From an uncultured Clostridia bacterium (GTDB taxonomy: Bacteria; Bacillota; Clostridia; Oscillospirales; Ruminococcaceae): 5,108 bases of DNA. A model generated the notes under the pieces. That model did not search any database. It saw only the letters and a program-made list of their open reading frames with translations, and had not been told where the DNA came from. Below are positions 1 through 5,036 of this stretch, one piece after another (position 1 is the stretch's first letter; each line of letters begins with the position of its first letter). Location: contig CANQOJ010000167.1 in assembly GCA_947625455.1 (NCBI GenBank), positions 1 to 5,108 on the forward strand, in the 5' to 3' direction. A program made the position numbers and the translations under genes.

Positions 1-743
1 CCCGCAGGAAGTCCGACCTTTACTATTCCCAGCAGCACGCGTTTGTTTATGCCCAGCTTTTTCAAGTCAAGGTGAATTTCCTCCCGCTCTCTCATAAGGC
101 AAACCACCGTAAGTCCCGCCGAAACGCACTGCGAAATGACCGTAGCCAGCGCAACTCCCGAAACGTCCATTTTCAGCGCAACAACGAACACTATGTTCAG
201 AATAACGTTTAAAATTCCCGCTGTTGTAAGAAAGTAAAGCGGGCGTTTTGTATCGCCGACTGCTCTTAGTATAGCCGAGCCGAAGTTGTAAATCATTAGC
301 GCGGGCGTGCCGATAAAGTATATTCTCAGATATTGAGAAGCGAGCGGAAGCTGACTTTCAGCGGCGTTCATAAGTTCAAGTATCTCAGGCGCGAATACAA
401 AACCCACCACCGCGAGAATAACACCGCATATTGCTGACAACAGCATAGAGGTATGCACAGCCTCCTGCATATCCTTAACCGAATTAGCCCCGTGAGCGCG
501 CGCAGCAATTACGTTTACGCCCACCGCAAGCCCTACGAACAGATTTGTAAGCAGATTTATAAGCGAACTTGTCGAGCCGACAGCGCCCATTGAGTTGTCG
601 CCCGCAAATCTTCCCAGGACAATAACGTCCGCGGCGTTGAACAAAAGCTGAAGCACGCCCGACGCCATAAGCGGAAGCGAGAACAGCAGCATATTTTTCA
701 GCACCGAGCCGCTGCACATATCCATTTCATATCTTTTTGCCAA
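1..743 (-). CDS. MATE family efflux transporter, N-terminal half (runs off the left edge)
   Basis: This is the first 247 complete codons of a multidrug and toxin extrusion (MATE) family transporter, an inner-membrane antiporter that exports cationic drugs or metabolites using a Na+ or H+ gradient. Full-length members have about 450 residues and 12 helices, so roughly half is present. Family marks seen in the translation are an early MDMCSG (residues 7-12), a first helix ending in NAADVIVLGRFAG (about 36-48), GLAVGVNVIAA (71-81), and the loop LRAVGDTKRP (159-168). Several hydrophobic helices lie between. The reading frame opens with TTG at 743-741, chosen because a GGAGG ribosome binding site lies 7 bases upstream. 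The in-frame ATG at codon 7 has no such site. The gene is last in a minus-strand series, but a terminator sits immediately upstream, so its expression may be separate or conditional. The substrate cannot be told from sequence. Confidence 0.93.
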   Translation of the reverse strand, partial: MAKRYEMDMCSGSVLKNMLLFSLPLMASGVLQLLFNAADVIVLGRFAGDNSMGAVGSTSSLINLLTNLFVGLAVGVNVIAARAHGANSVKDMQEAVHTSMLLSAICGVILAVVGFVFAPEILELMNAAESQLPLASQYLRIYFIGTPALMIYNFGSAILRAVGDTKRPLYFLTTAGILNVILNIVFVVALKMDVSGVALATVISQCVSAGLTVVCLMREREEIHLDLKKLGINKRVLLGIVKVGLPA

Positions 744-750
744 AATAAAA

Positions 751-756
751 ACCTCC
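751..756 (-). promoter_or_regulatory. Ribosome binding site fixing a TTG start for the MATE gene
   Basis: The minus strand reads GGAGGT here, a near-perfect Shine-Dalgarno sequence, with 7 bases before the TTG at 743-741. No ATG is available at the right distance, so this site decides the start. The preceding bases (755-760, UUUCGG in the RNA) overlap the site and are complementary to CCGAAA in the 3' arm of the upstream inverted repeat (808-813), so the site could be occluded in an alternative fold. That pairing is inference. Confidence 0.8.
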
Positions 757-790
757 GAAAAATTTAAAAGAGCGCGGGTTTCCCGGCTCT
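757..790 (-). terminator. Intrinsic terminator directly upstream of the MATE ribosome binding site
   Basis: On the minus strand the RNA forms AGAGC-CGGG, loop AAA, CCCG-C-GCUCU: nine base pairs with one bulged C (stem 769-790). The tract UUUUAAAUUUUU follows. It would end transcripts of the phosphoesterase-YdbC pair. Its T-rich tail ends at 757, next to the ribosome binding site at 756, which leaves no room for a MATE promoter downstream. MATE transcripts must therefore read through it, so it may act as an attenuator. Confidence 0.7.
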
Positions 791-805
791 CACATTAAAT
801 ACAGG

Positions 806-861
806 AATTTCGGCTGATTTTGCCGCATAAATTATACGCACGGCAAAATCAGCCTGAAATT
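806..861. repeat. Long imperfect inverted repeat (20-bp arms, 15-base loop)
   Basis: The left arm at 806-825 and the right arm at 841-861 are complementary over 20 base pairs with a single extra T in the right arm. The core is GGCTGATTTTGCCG paired with CGGCAAAATCAGCC. The loop at 826-840 is AT-rich and holds TATAAT on the minus strand (836-831). There is no T-run directly after the stem on either strand, so it does not look like a classical intrinsic terminator. It lies between the YdbC stop codon and the terminator at 757-790, in what could be the leader of the MATE mRNA or the 3' end of the YdbC mRNA. It could be an RNA stabiliser, a regulatory leader element or a protein-binding palindrome. 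Confidence 0.75.
831..859 (-). promoter_or_regulatory. Weak candidate promoter for the MATE gene inside the inverted repeat
   Basis: The minus strand has a perfect -10 hexamer TATAAT (836-831) in the hairpin loop. The best -35 at 16-17 bases is poor (TTCAGG or TTTCAG), and there is no extended -10. If used, transcription would start near 825 and the terminator at 757-790 would lie in the 5' leader. The match is weak and the AT-rich loop could give the hexamer by chance. Confidence 0.25.
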
Positions 862-872
862 AAAATCAAGCG

Positions 873-1109
873 TTATTCAAAGCTGTCCTCTTCGTCACGG
901 GCATTGAAAAGCTCAACGAGTTTTTTCATCTCGTCCTCCGTAAGCGAAATACCTTTGCTCATGCGGGTGTGGTCCTCGTTCCAGTCGCGTATATCGAATT
1001 TAGCGTCGCGCCCGTTCCAGCTTACGAGATTAAGTTCTCTCGACCAGCCCTTTGCATTTTCGGAGATAACTCCGAGTTCTTTCTTGATTTCAAACGTAAT
1101 GTCAGCCAT
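873..1109 (-). CDS. YdbC/PC4-family single-stranded-DNA-binding protein
   Basis: A 78-residue protein of the PC4/YdbC family, small homodimeric proteins related to the eukaryotic coactivator PC4 that bind single-stranded nucleic acid. Recognition rests on the family core: LGVISENAKGWSRELNLVSW (residues 12-31), then NGRDAKFDIRDW (32-43) and a following MSKGISLTEDE (50-60) before a C-terminal helix. The last residues (about 70-78) are acidic. The length fits the family. The start at 1109 has AAAGGA (1125-1120) about 10 bases upstream. The gene sits 59 bases after the phosphoesterase-like gene on the same strand with no effective terminator seen between them, so they are probably co-transcribed. 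A long inverted repeat and an intrinsic terminator follow. The cellular role of bacterial YdbC is not settled; nucleic-acid binding is expected from the fold. Confidence 0.9.
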   Translation of the reverse strand: MADITFEIKKELGVISENAKGWSRELNLVSWNGRDAKFDIRDWNEDHTRMSKGISLTEDEMKKLVELFNARDEEDSFE

Positions 1110-1142
1110 GTTGTGTTTTTCCTTTCTTAAGCTGTATTTTTT

Positions 1143-1168
1143 AACCTGTTCTATATTGTGAACGGGTT
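1143..1168. repeat. Small inverted repeat between the phosphoesterase and YdbC genes
   Basis: AACCTGTTC (1143-1151) faces GAACGGGTT (1160-1168) over an 8-base AT-rich loop. On the plus strand the stem is complete, using one U-G wobble, and TTATTTTTTATCC follows, which resembles an intrinsic terminator for plus-strand (antisense) transcription. On the minus strand, where the genes lie, the same pair becomes a C-A mismatch and an A-rich stretch follows, so it should not terminate the operon. Confidence 0.4.
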
Positions 1169-1876
1169 TTATTTTTTATCCTTTTCAGGCAATTTTTTCT
1201 TCTTGATTTTAGTCAAATCGGCGGGTACAATACTGTCGTAAACGGCGTGATATTTAGGCGGTATCGTCTTGTTTAAGTGCAGTTTTCCGAAATACCACCC
1301 CTTAAACTCAATTTTCCCTGAAATCTCGTTTAAATAAACATTGATGTGGTTTTTGCTGCCCTCGCCCGCAAGCAGGCTTTGTATTTTCTCCGGCGGTTCA
1401 TATGATACCGCGAAGTCAACTTTGTTGTCGGCTTTTGCAAGATTTTCAGCGCCGTCGTTAAATTCATCTTCGCTCGGAATTTCTCTTCTCCACCAGTTTT
1501 TTCCCTCTTCCAGGTCGGCAATATCGTCCGTTTGCCCGCCCCCAAAGGCAAATACCCTTTTTTCGGCGATTTCATATACCTGCCCTCTCAGAAGCTGTCT
1601 TAAATTACCGCTTATAAGCCGCGCTTTTCCTCCGCACCATTCGCTTACTTCGTATTTTTCCAGCAAGTCGTAGTTTTCGTGCGTACCGTCCACAAACAGC
1701 ACGTTATATTTAAGTTTCCCTATTTTTTTCAGCACTTTGTTCTCTTTCGGACTGCCGTCCCAGATAAAGCCGAAATCACCGCAGATTATCAGCGCGTCAT
1801 TTTTCCCAAGCTTTCTGAGCGCGGGAGCTTTAAACCGCGAAAAATCCCCGTGTGTATCTCCCGTTATGTAAATCAT
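1169..1876 (-). CDS. Degenerate calcineurin-like metallophosphoesterase
   Basis: A 235-residue protein of the calcineurin-like metallophosphoesterase superfamily, whose active members hydrolyse phosphoesters with two metal ions held by five short motifs. Motif 1 (GDTHGD, residues 6-11: Asp7, His9) and motif 2 (CGDFGFIWDG, 32-41: Asp34) are intact. Motif 3, normally GNH(E/D), reads GTHE (64-67), with Thr65 replacing the metal-bridging Asn. The motif 4 His appears replaced by Tyr159 (DFAVSYEPP). The last motif, normally GHxH, reads GKLH (197-200), with Lys198 for the first His. It is therefore probably inactive or altered in chemistry. The C-terminus is lysine-rich (KIKKKK, 223-228). The start at 1876 has GGAGG 5 bases upstream. 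It is probably the first gene of an operon with the YdbC protein. Substrate unknown; the fold is clear, the activity is not. Confidence 0.85.
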   Translation of the reverse strand: MIYITGDTHGDFSRFKAPALRKLGKNDALIICGDFGFIWDGSPKENKVLKKIGKLKYNVLFVDGTHENYDLLEKYEVSEWCGGKARLISGNLRQLLRGQVYEIAEKRVFAFGGGQTDDIADLEEGKNWWRREIPSEDEFNDGAENLAKADNKVDFAVSYEPPEKIQSLLAGEGSKNHINVYLNEISGKIEFKGWYFGKLHLNKTIPPKYHAVYDSIVPADLTKIKKKKLPEKDKK

Positions 1877-1894
1877 TTATACCTCCGAAACAAC

Positions 1895-1923
1895 AAAATA
1901 TTACAAAATTATTACAAATTCAA
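1895..1923 (-). promoter_or_regulatory. Candidate promoter for the phosphoesterase-YdbC operon
   Basis: The minus strand has TTGAAT (1923-1918), a 17-base spacer and TATTTT (1900-1895), each matching the sigma-A consensus at four of six positions. Transcription would start near 1888, only two bases before the GGAGG at 1886-1882, giving a very short leader. The region is AT-rich, so other alignments (for example around TTGTAA) are possible. Confidence 0.3.
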
Positions 1924-1931
1924 GAAAACTA

Positions 1932-1960
1932 TTTACAATCGGCATTTTATCTTGTATAAT
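1932..1960 (+). promoter_or_regulatory. Strong sigma-A-type promoter for the carboxypeptidase-rlmH operon
   Basis: TTTACA (1932-1937, five of six consensus bases) is followed by a 17-base spacer and a perfect TATAAT (1955-1960). The predicted start is near 1967, giving a leader of about 68 bases before the ATG at 2035. It faces the divergent minus-strand operon across an AT-rich region. Confidence 0.75.
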
Positions 1961-1980
1961 GATAACAGGCGCTTGCTCTA

Positions 1981-2009
1981 TTGTTTAAAAAGTTTCCTAT
2001 ATATATAAT
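1981..2009 (+). promoter_or_regulatory. Possible second promoter for the carboxypeptidase gene
   Basis: TTGTTT (1981-1986), a 17-base spacer and TATAAT (2004-2009) align with the sigma-A consensus. The -35 matches only three of six. A start near 2016 would leave a leader just long enough to include the ribosome binding site. The surrounding TATA repeats make a chance -10 likely. Confidence 0.3.
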
Positions 2010-2017
2010 ATACCAAA

Positions 2018-2025
2018 AAAGGTGG
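2018..2025 (+). promoter_or_regulatory. Ribosome binding site fixing the carboxypeptidase start at 2035
   Basis: AAAGGTGG differs from the ideal AAGGAGG core by one base and lies 9 bases before the ATG at 2035. The frame stays open back to a TTG at 1981, but that codon has no Shine-Dalgarno sequence and would add 18 residues in front of a normal signal peptide. The ATG is therefore preferred. Confidence 0.75.
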
Positions 2026-2034
2026 TTTGTCTAT

Positions 2035-3594
2035 ATGTTAAAAACAAAAAAGTTCACAATTATTTTTACATTTTTAATTATTTTTTCATTATTTGGCACA
2101 ACTTTTACGCCTATAACGGTTTTCGCACAAGCTGACGAACAGCTTTCTTCATCTGATGAAGCAAGCACAGTGCCTGTTCCCGAACCGTCCGATTCAACTT
2201 TGGAGCCCCTTGCGCAGTATAATCTCTACGATACCGACAAACTTTACAGCGAGGGCGTGTTTATGGTGAATTTAAATACGAACATCATAGTATGCGCGAA
2301 AAATCCCGATGACAGAATGGTGCCTGCGTCGCTTACGAAGATAATGACGGCGATTGTGTGCCTTGAAAAAGTGAATGATATGCTTCAGATAGTGGACTGT
2401 CCGACTGCCTGCACAGATGAATTTTGGGGCGACAATCCGAATTACCGCGGCGCGTCAACCGCAAGCTTTCTTCCAAACCAGGACAACCTCACCTATAAAG
2501 ACTGCCTGTACGGGCTTATGCTTCCGTCGGGCTGCGAGGCGGCAAACATAATCGCCTATAATGTTGCGGGCGGGGATATTTCGGCGTTTATCGGCATGAT
2601 GAACGAAACCGCACAGAAAATCGGCTGTACGAACACCCATTTTTCAAATACTCACGGCTTATATGACAAGGAAAATTATACCTCTCCGAGAGATTTGTAT
2701 TTAATTACCAGATACGGAATGGAAAATTTTCCCGAATTTATGGAAATATGCGGAAGCGTATCGTATGAAATGCCCGCAAATAAAGTAAATCCGAGCGGTT
2801 ATACCGTTTATCATTCAAACAAGATGATGCGTACAAATACAAGCTACTATTACGAGGGCGTTAAGGGCGTAAAAACAGGCAGTATAAACGAGTATTTTGA
2901 ACTGAACAACGGCACTTGGGAAAAGGTTGAAACCAAAGGCGTAAGAACGCTTGTCACCACCTGCGAAAAGAACGGTTACACATATCTGCTTGTAACAATG
3001 GGCGCGCCGTATTATGATGAAAACGGGAAAGTGCCTCAGCAGGAATACCCGTATCTTGACCATAAAGCGCTGTATGACTGGGCATTTTCCGAGTTTGAGT
3101 ACGCGAGAGTTGTCGGCAAAAACGAACTTGTTACGACAGCGCCTGTTGACCTTGCTATGGACAGAGATGAAATAGGACTTGTCACAAACGGCGAATATTT
3201 CACGCTTCTTCCGAAGATGGAAGGCGCGGAGTCAATCGTGCAGAGAGTAAAACCCACAACGGAGTATCTTTCGGGCTTAAACCTTACCGCGCCGATAGAG
3301 GCGGGAACATTTGTGGCAAATCTGGAACTGCGCATGGGCAACGAAACAGTAGCAAGCATACCGCTTGTAACGGAAAGCTTTGTGGCAGTTGACCAGAACG
3401 AGCTTTACCGCAGAAAAATAAACGATATATTGAAATCTCCCGCTTTCATTATTTCGGCAGTCGCCGTAGTTTTGCTTATTATTGCGGTTATAGTCATTAA
3501 GATTGTCGTAAACAACAAAAAGAAAGAACAGCGCGCAAGGAGAAGAATTGCGGTAAATTCTCAGTCCAGAAACGGCAAAGATAAGCGCAGATGA
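2035..3594 (+). CDS. Exported serine-type D-alanyl-D-alanine carboxypeptidase (S11 family, low-molecular-weight PBP) with altered SxN motif
   Basis: A 519-residue penicillin-binding protein of the DacA/DacF type, which trims the terminal D-Ala from peptidoglycan stem peptides outside the cell. It has a signal peptide (Lys-rich start, hydrophobic core about 8-28, likely cleavage after VFA at 29-31), a Ser/Pro/Glu-rich linker to about 60, then the peptidase domain. The catalytic SxxK is SLTK (Ser99, Lys102) and the KTG triad is at 280-282. The SxN motif reads SGC (165-167), with Cys for the family's Asn. After the KTG there is a small insertion (about 289-302), then a C-terminal beta domain. 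A membrane helix (about 468-492) and a basic cytoplasmic tail of 27 residues end the protein; many family members have an amphipathic anchor instead. The gene overlaps rlmH by four bases. The family is clear; the effect of Cys167 on activity is uncertain. Confidence 0.93.
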   Translation: MLKTKKFTIIFTFLIIFSLFGTTFTPITVFAQADEQLSSSDEASTVPVPEPSDSTLEPLAQYNLYDTDKLYSEGVFMVNLNTNIIVCAKNPDDRMVPASLTKIMTAIVCLEKVNDMLQIVDCPTACTDEFWGDNPNYRGASTASFLPNQDNLTYKDCLYGLMLPSGCEAANIIAYNVAGGDISAFIGMMNETAQKIGCTNTHFSNTHGLYDKENYTSPRDLYLITRYGMENFPEFMEICGSVSYEMPANKVNPSGYTVYHSNKMMRTNTSYYYEGVKGVKTGSINEYFELNNGTWEKVETKGVRTLVTTCEKNGYTYLLVTMGAPYYDENGKVPQQEYPYLDHKALYDWAFSEFEYARVVGKNELVTTAPVDLAMDRDEIGLVTNGEYFTLLPKMEGAESIVQRVKPTTEYLSGLNLTAPIEAGTFVANLELRMGNETVASIPLVTESFVAVDQNELYRRKINDILKSPAFIISAVAVVLLIIAVIVIKIVVNNKKKEQRARRRIAVNSQSRNGKDKRR

Positions 3595-4049
3595 ACGTAA
3601 ATTTTTTGGCGCTGGGAAAGATTAAAGAAAGCTATTTCCGCGAGGCTTGCGAGGAATACAGAAAGCGAATGAGCGCATTTGCGAATGTAAAAATTTTCGA
3701 GTATGAACCCGCATTTATCCCGCAGGACGCGAATGAAACGCTGATTTGCCGCGCACTTGAGAAAGAAGCTGAAAAGCTTAGGGCAGGCGCAAAAGGCACA
3801 AAGGTTGCGTTGTGCGTTGAGGGCGAAAGGCTGTCGAGCGAAATGCTTGCAAAGAAGCTGAAGAATTTAACGGAAGTAAGTTTTATTATAGGCAGTTCAT
3901 ACGGTCTTGACGAAAACTTCAAGCGCGAATGCGATTTCAGGCTGTCAATGTCGGAAATGACGTTTCCGCATACGCTTGCGAGGGTTATGCTGTTTGAACA
4001 GGTTTACAGGGCGTTAAGTATAAACGCAAACCGAAAATATCACAAGTAG
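3591..4049 (+). CDS. rlmH: 23S rRNA (pseudouridine(1915)-N(3))-methyltransferase RlmH
   Basis: A 152-residue SPOUT-fold methyltransferase that uses S-adenosylmethionine to methylate N3 of pseudouridine 1915 in helix 69 of 23S rRNA, acting as a homodimer on the assembled 70S ribosome. Family marks are the N-terminal LALGKIKESYFREACEEY (residues 6-23), the cofactor loop FIIGSSYGLD (98-107), then LSMSEMTFPHTLAR (118-131), LFEQVYRA (134-141) and the invariant C-terminal YHK (150-152). The cofactor loop usually reads IGGxxG, so Ser102 replaces the second Gly, a mild variation. The length is slightly below the usual 155-159. The start codon lies inside the carboxypeptidase stop (ATGA, 3591-3594) with only a weak Shine-Dalgarno, which points to translational coupling. 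The stop codon TAG at 4047 is also the first unit of a CTAGA-type repeat. Confidence 0.97.
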   Translation: MNVNFLALGKIKESYFREACEEYRKRMSAFANVKIFEYEPAFIPQDANETLICRALEKEAEKLRAGAKGTKVALCVEGERLSSEMLAKKLKNLTEVSFIIGSSYGLDENFKRECDFRLSMSEMTFPHTLARVMLFEQVYRALSINANRKYHK

Positions 4050-4086
4050 AAGCTAGAGATTGAGAGGCTAGATGCTAGAGTTTAGA
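4047..4086 (+). repeat. Degenerate 7-base periodic repeat built on (C)TAGA
   Basis: TAGA occurs at 4047, 4054, 4069, 4076 and 4083, with a related TGAGA at 4061, giving spacings of 7, 7, 8, 7 and 7. GCTAGA occurs three times (4052, 4067, 4074). The first TAGA includes the rlmH stop codon. The tetramer CTAG, uncommon in many bacterial genomes, appears three times here, and I found it nowhere else in the window by eye. Confidence 0.7.
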
Positions 4087-4120
4087 CTGAAACGGTAGGC
4101 TCTAATCAACACAATGAAAT

Positions 4121-4162
4121 AAAAAACGGAGTTTGAAACATCAGGTTCAAACTCCGCTTTTT
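4121..4162. terminator. Bidirectional intrinsic terminator between rlmH and the metallo-beta-lactamase-fold gene
   Basis: A perfect 11-base-pair stem, CGGAGTTTGAA (4127-4137) with TTCAAACTCCG (4146-4156), encloses an 8-base loop. On the plus strand CTTTTTA follows, and on the minus strand TTTTTTATTTC follows, so it can end both converging transcripts. The plus-strand T-tract overlaps the stop codon of the minus-strand gene (4163-4161). Confidence 0.9.
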
Positions 4163-5036
4163 ATACTGTCCGCCACAATAACTTGTTACCCTCAAACACG
4201 CATTCAATTTCCTTTTTGTCTAAGAGATACGAAAGATAAGAGCGCGCAGTTTCTCCGACAAGTTCATACTGCATGACATAAAGCTTTATATTAAATTCTA
4301 CGAGCAGTTTTTCAATGATTTCATCAATTGAAACCGCGTTTTTGCAAATCCCCTTTATAACACCGCAAACCTCGAAAACGTTCTTTATGTTCTCTCTGCA
4401 AAGCGTTTCAATATCATTTACGGGATTGCTGTGCGACGGCACGAAAACATTGCCTTTTACCGACATAAACCTTTCAAGCGAATTAAGATGCGCTTTTACG
4501 TCATATAAAAACGATATTTTGTACCTGTTTATCGTTGTCTTATCGCAGACAATATCGCCCGCAAACCACACGTTATCGCTTGTCTTAAACGCAATTTGTT
4601 CAAAGTCATGACCGTCCGTGTGAATAAAAGAAAGTCCGTCGGGAATGACATCCGCCGAAATCTCCTCACATTCACACACCGCAGGCATAACGAATTTGCT
4701 GCGCATTTTCAGGTTAGGAAACCCGCCGTAGAGCGTCGTGGGGATAAGGTACGGATAGCGTACAAGCTGCGCGCATACCCCCGGCGCATAGACTTTACAG
4801 CCCGTTTGTTCTCTTAGATATGCGCAGGCGCCCGAATGGTCGGCATGGGAGTGTGTGAGGAATATCTTTTCAAGCCGCCATTTATTCTCGTCAATGATGT
4901 CCGTAATTATCTTCCCGACGCCCTTGTCAAGCCCCGCGTCAATAATACAGCATTTACTGCCGTAAACGTAAACTCCGACATTCGTCACGCCGTCAATATA
5001 ATACGTCCTATCCCCAAGCCTGTGAATATCGCTCAT
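4161..5036 (-). CDS. Metallo-beta-lactamase-fold hydrolase with C-terminal winged-helix-like region
   Basis: A 291-residue cytoplasmic metallo-beta-lactamase-superfamily protein, a family of two-metal hydrolases including glyoxalase II and LACTB2-type enzymes. The binding motif HSHADH (His62, His64, Asp66, His67) is complete. The further ligands are present: His143 in TDGHDFEQ, Asp161 in FAGDIV and His202 in VPSHSNPV. This set predicts an active enzyme binding two metal ions. Residues about 230-291 form a helical region ending in a beta-hairpin-like stretch, resembling the winged-helix tail seen in LACTB2-like members. The ATG at 5036 overlaps the TGA of an upstream gene (TGATG), which favours it over the TTG at 5039 and suggests translational coupling; the Shine-Dalgarno (TGGGTG) is weak. 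The substrate cannot be deduced. The gene ends at a terminator shared with rlmH. Confidence 0.92.
   Translation of the reverse strand: MSDIHRLGDRTYYIDGVTNVGVYVYGSKCCIIDAGLDKGVGKIITDIIDENKWRLEKIFLTHSHADHSGACAYLREQTGCKVYAPGVCAQLVRYPYLIPTTLYGGFPNLKMRSKFVMPAVCECEEISADVIPDGLSFIHTDGHDFEQIAFKTSDNVWFAGDIVCDKTTINRYKISFLYDVKAHLNSLERFMSVKGNVFVPSHSNPVNDIETLCRENIKNVFEVCGVIKGICKNAVSIDEIIEKLLVEFNIKLYVMQYELVGETARSYLSYLLDKKEIECVFEGNKLLWRTV

Noticed and set aside
484..717. Minus-strand 77-residue open frame inside the MATE gene
   Set aside because: It is in a different frame from the MATE protein, which has clear family motifs across the same bases; its composition (Arg/Gly/Cys-rich) looks like a shadow.
757..875. 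Known riboswitch class (such as a guanidine or preQ1 element) before the MATE gene
   Set aside because: I could not find the conserved loops or pseudoknot sequences of a class I know; only the hairpin, terminator and ribosome-binding-site layout is supported.
820..1161. Plus-strand 113-residue open frame
   Set aside because: It lies antisense to the YdbC gene, is Ser/Phe/Leu-rich as expected of an antisense shadow, and has no ribosome binding site.
1341..2008. Two plus-strand frames (1341-1673 and 1679-2008) opposite the phosphoesterase
   Set aside because: Both are antisense to a gene with recognised motifs and good codon structure, and neither has family features of its own.
1981..2034. 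Upstream TTG start extending the carboxypeptidase by 18 residues
   Set aside because: There is no Shine-Dalgarno before 1981; the ATG at 2035 has AAAGGTGG at 9 bases and gives a normal signal peptide.
3632..3922. Minus-strand 96-residue frame opposite rlmH
   Set aside because: It is an antisense shadow of a strongly conserved gene with no start signals.
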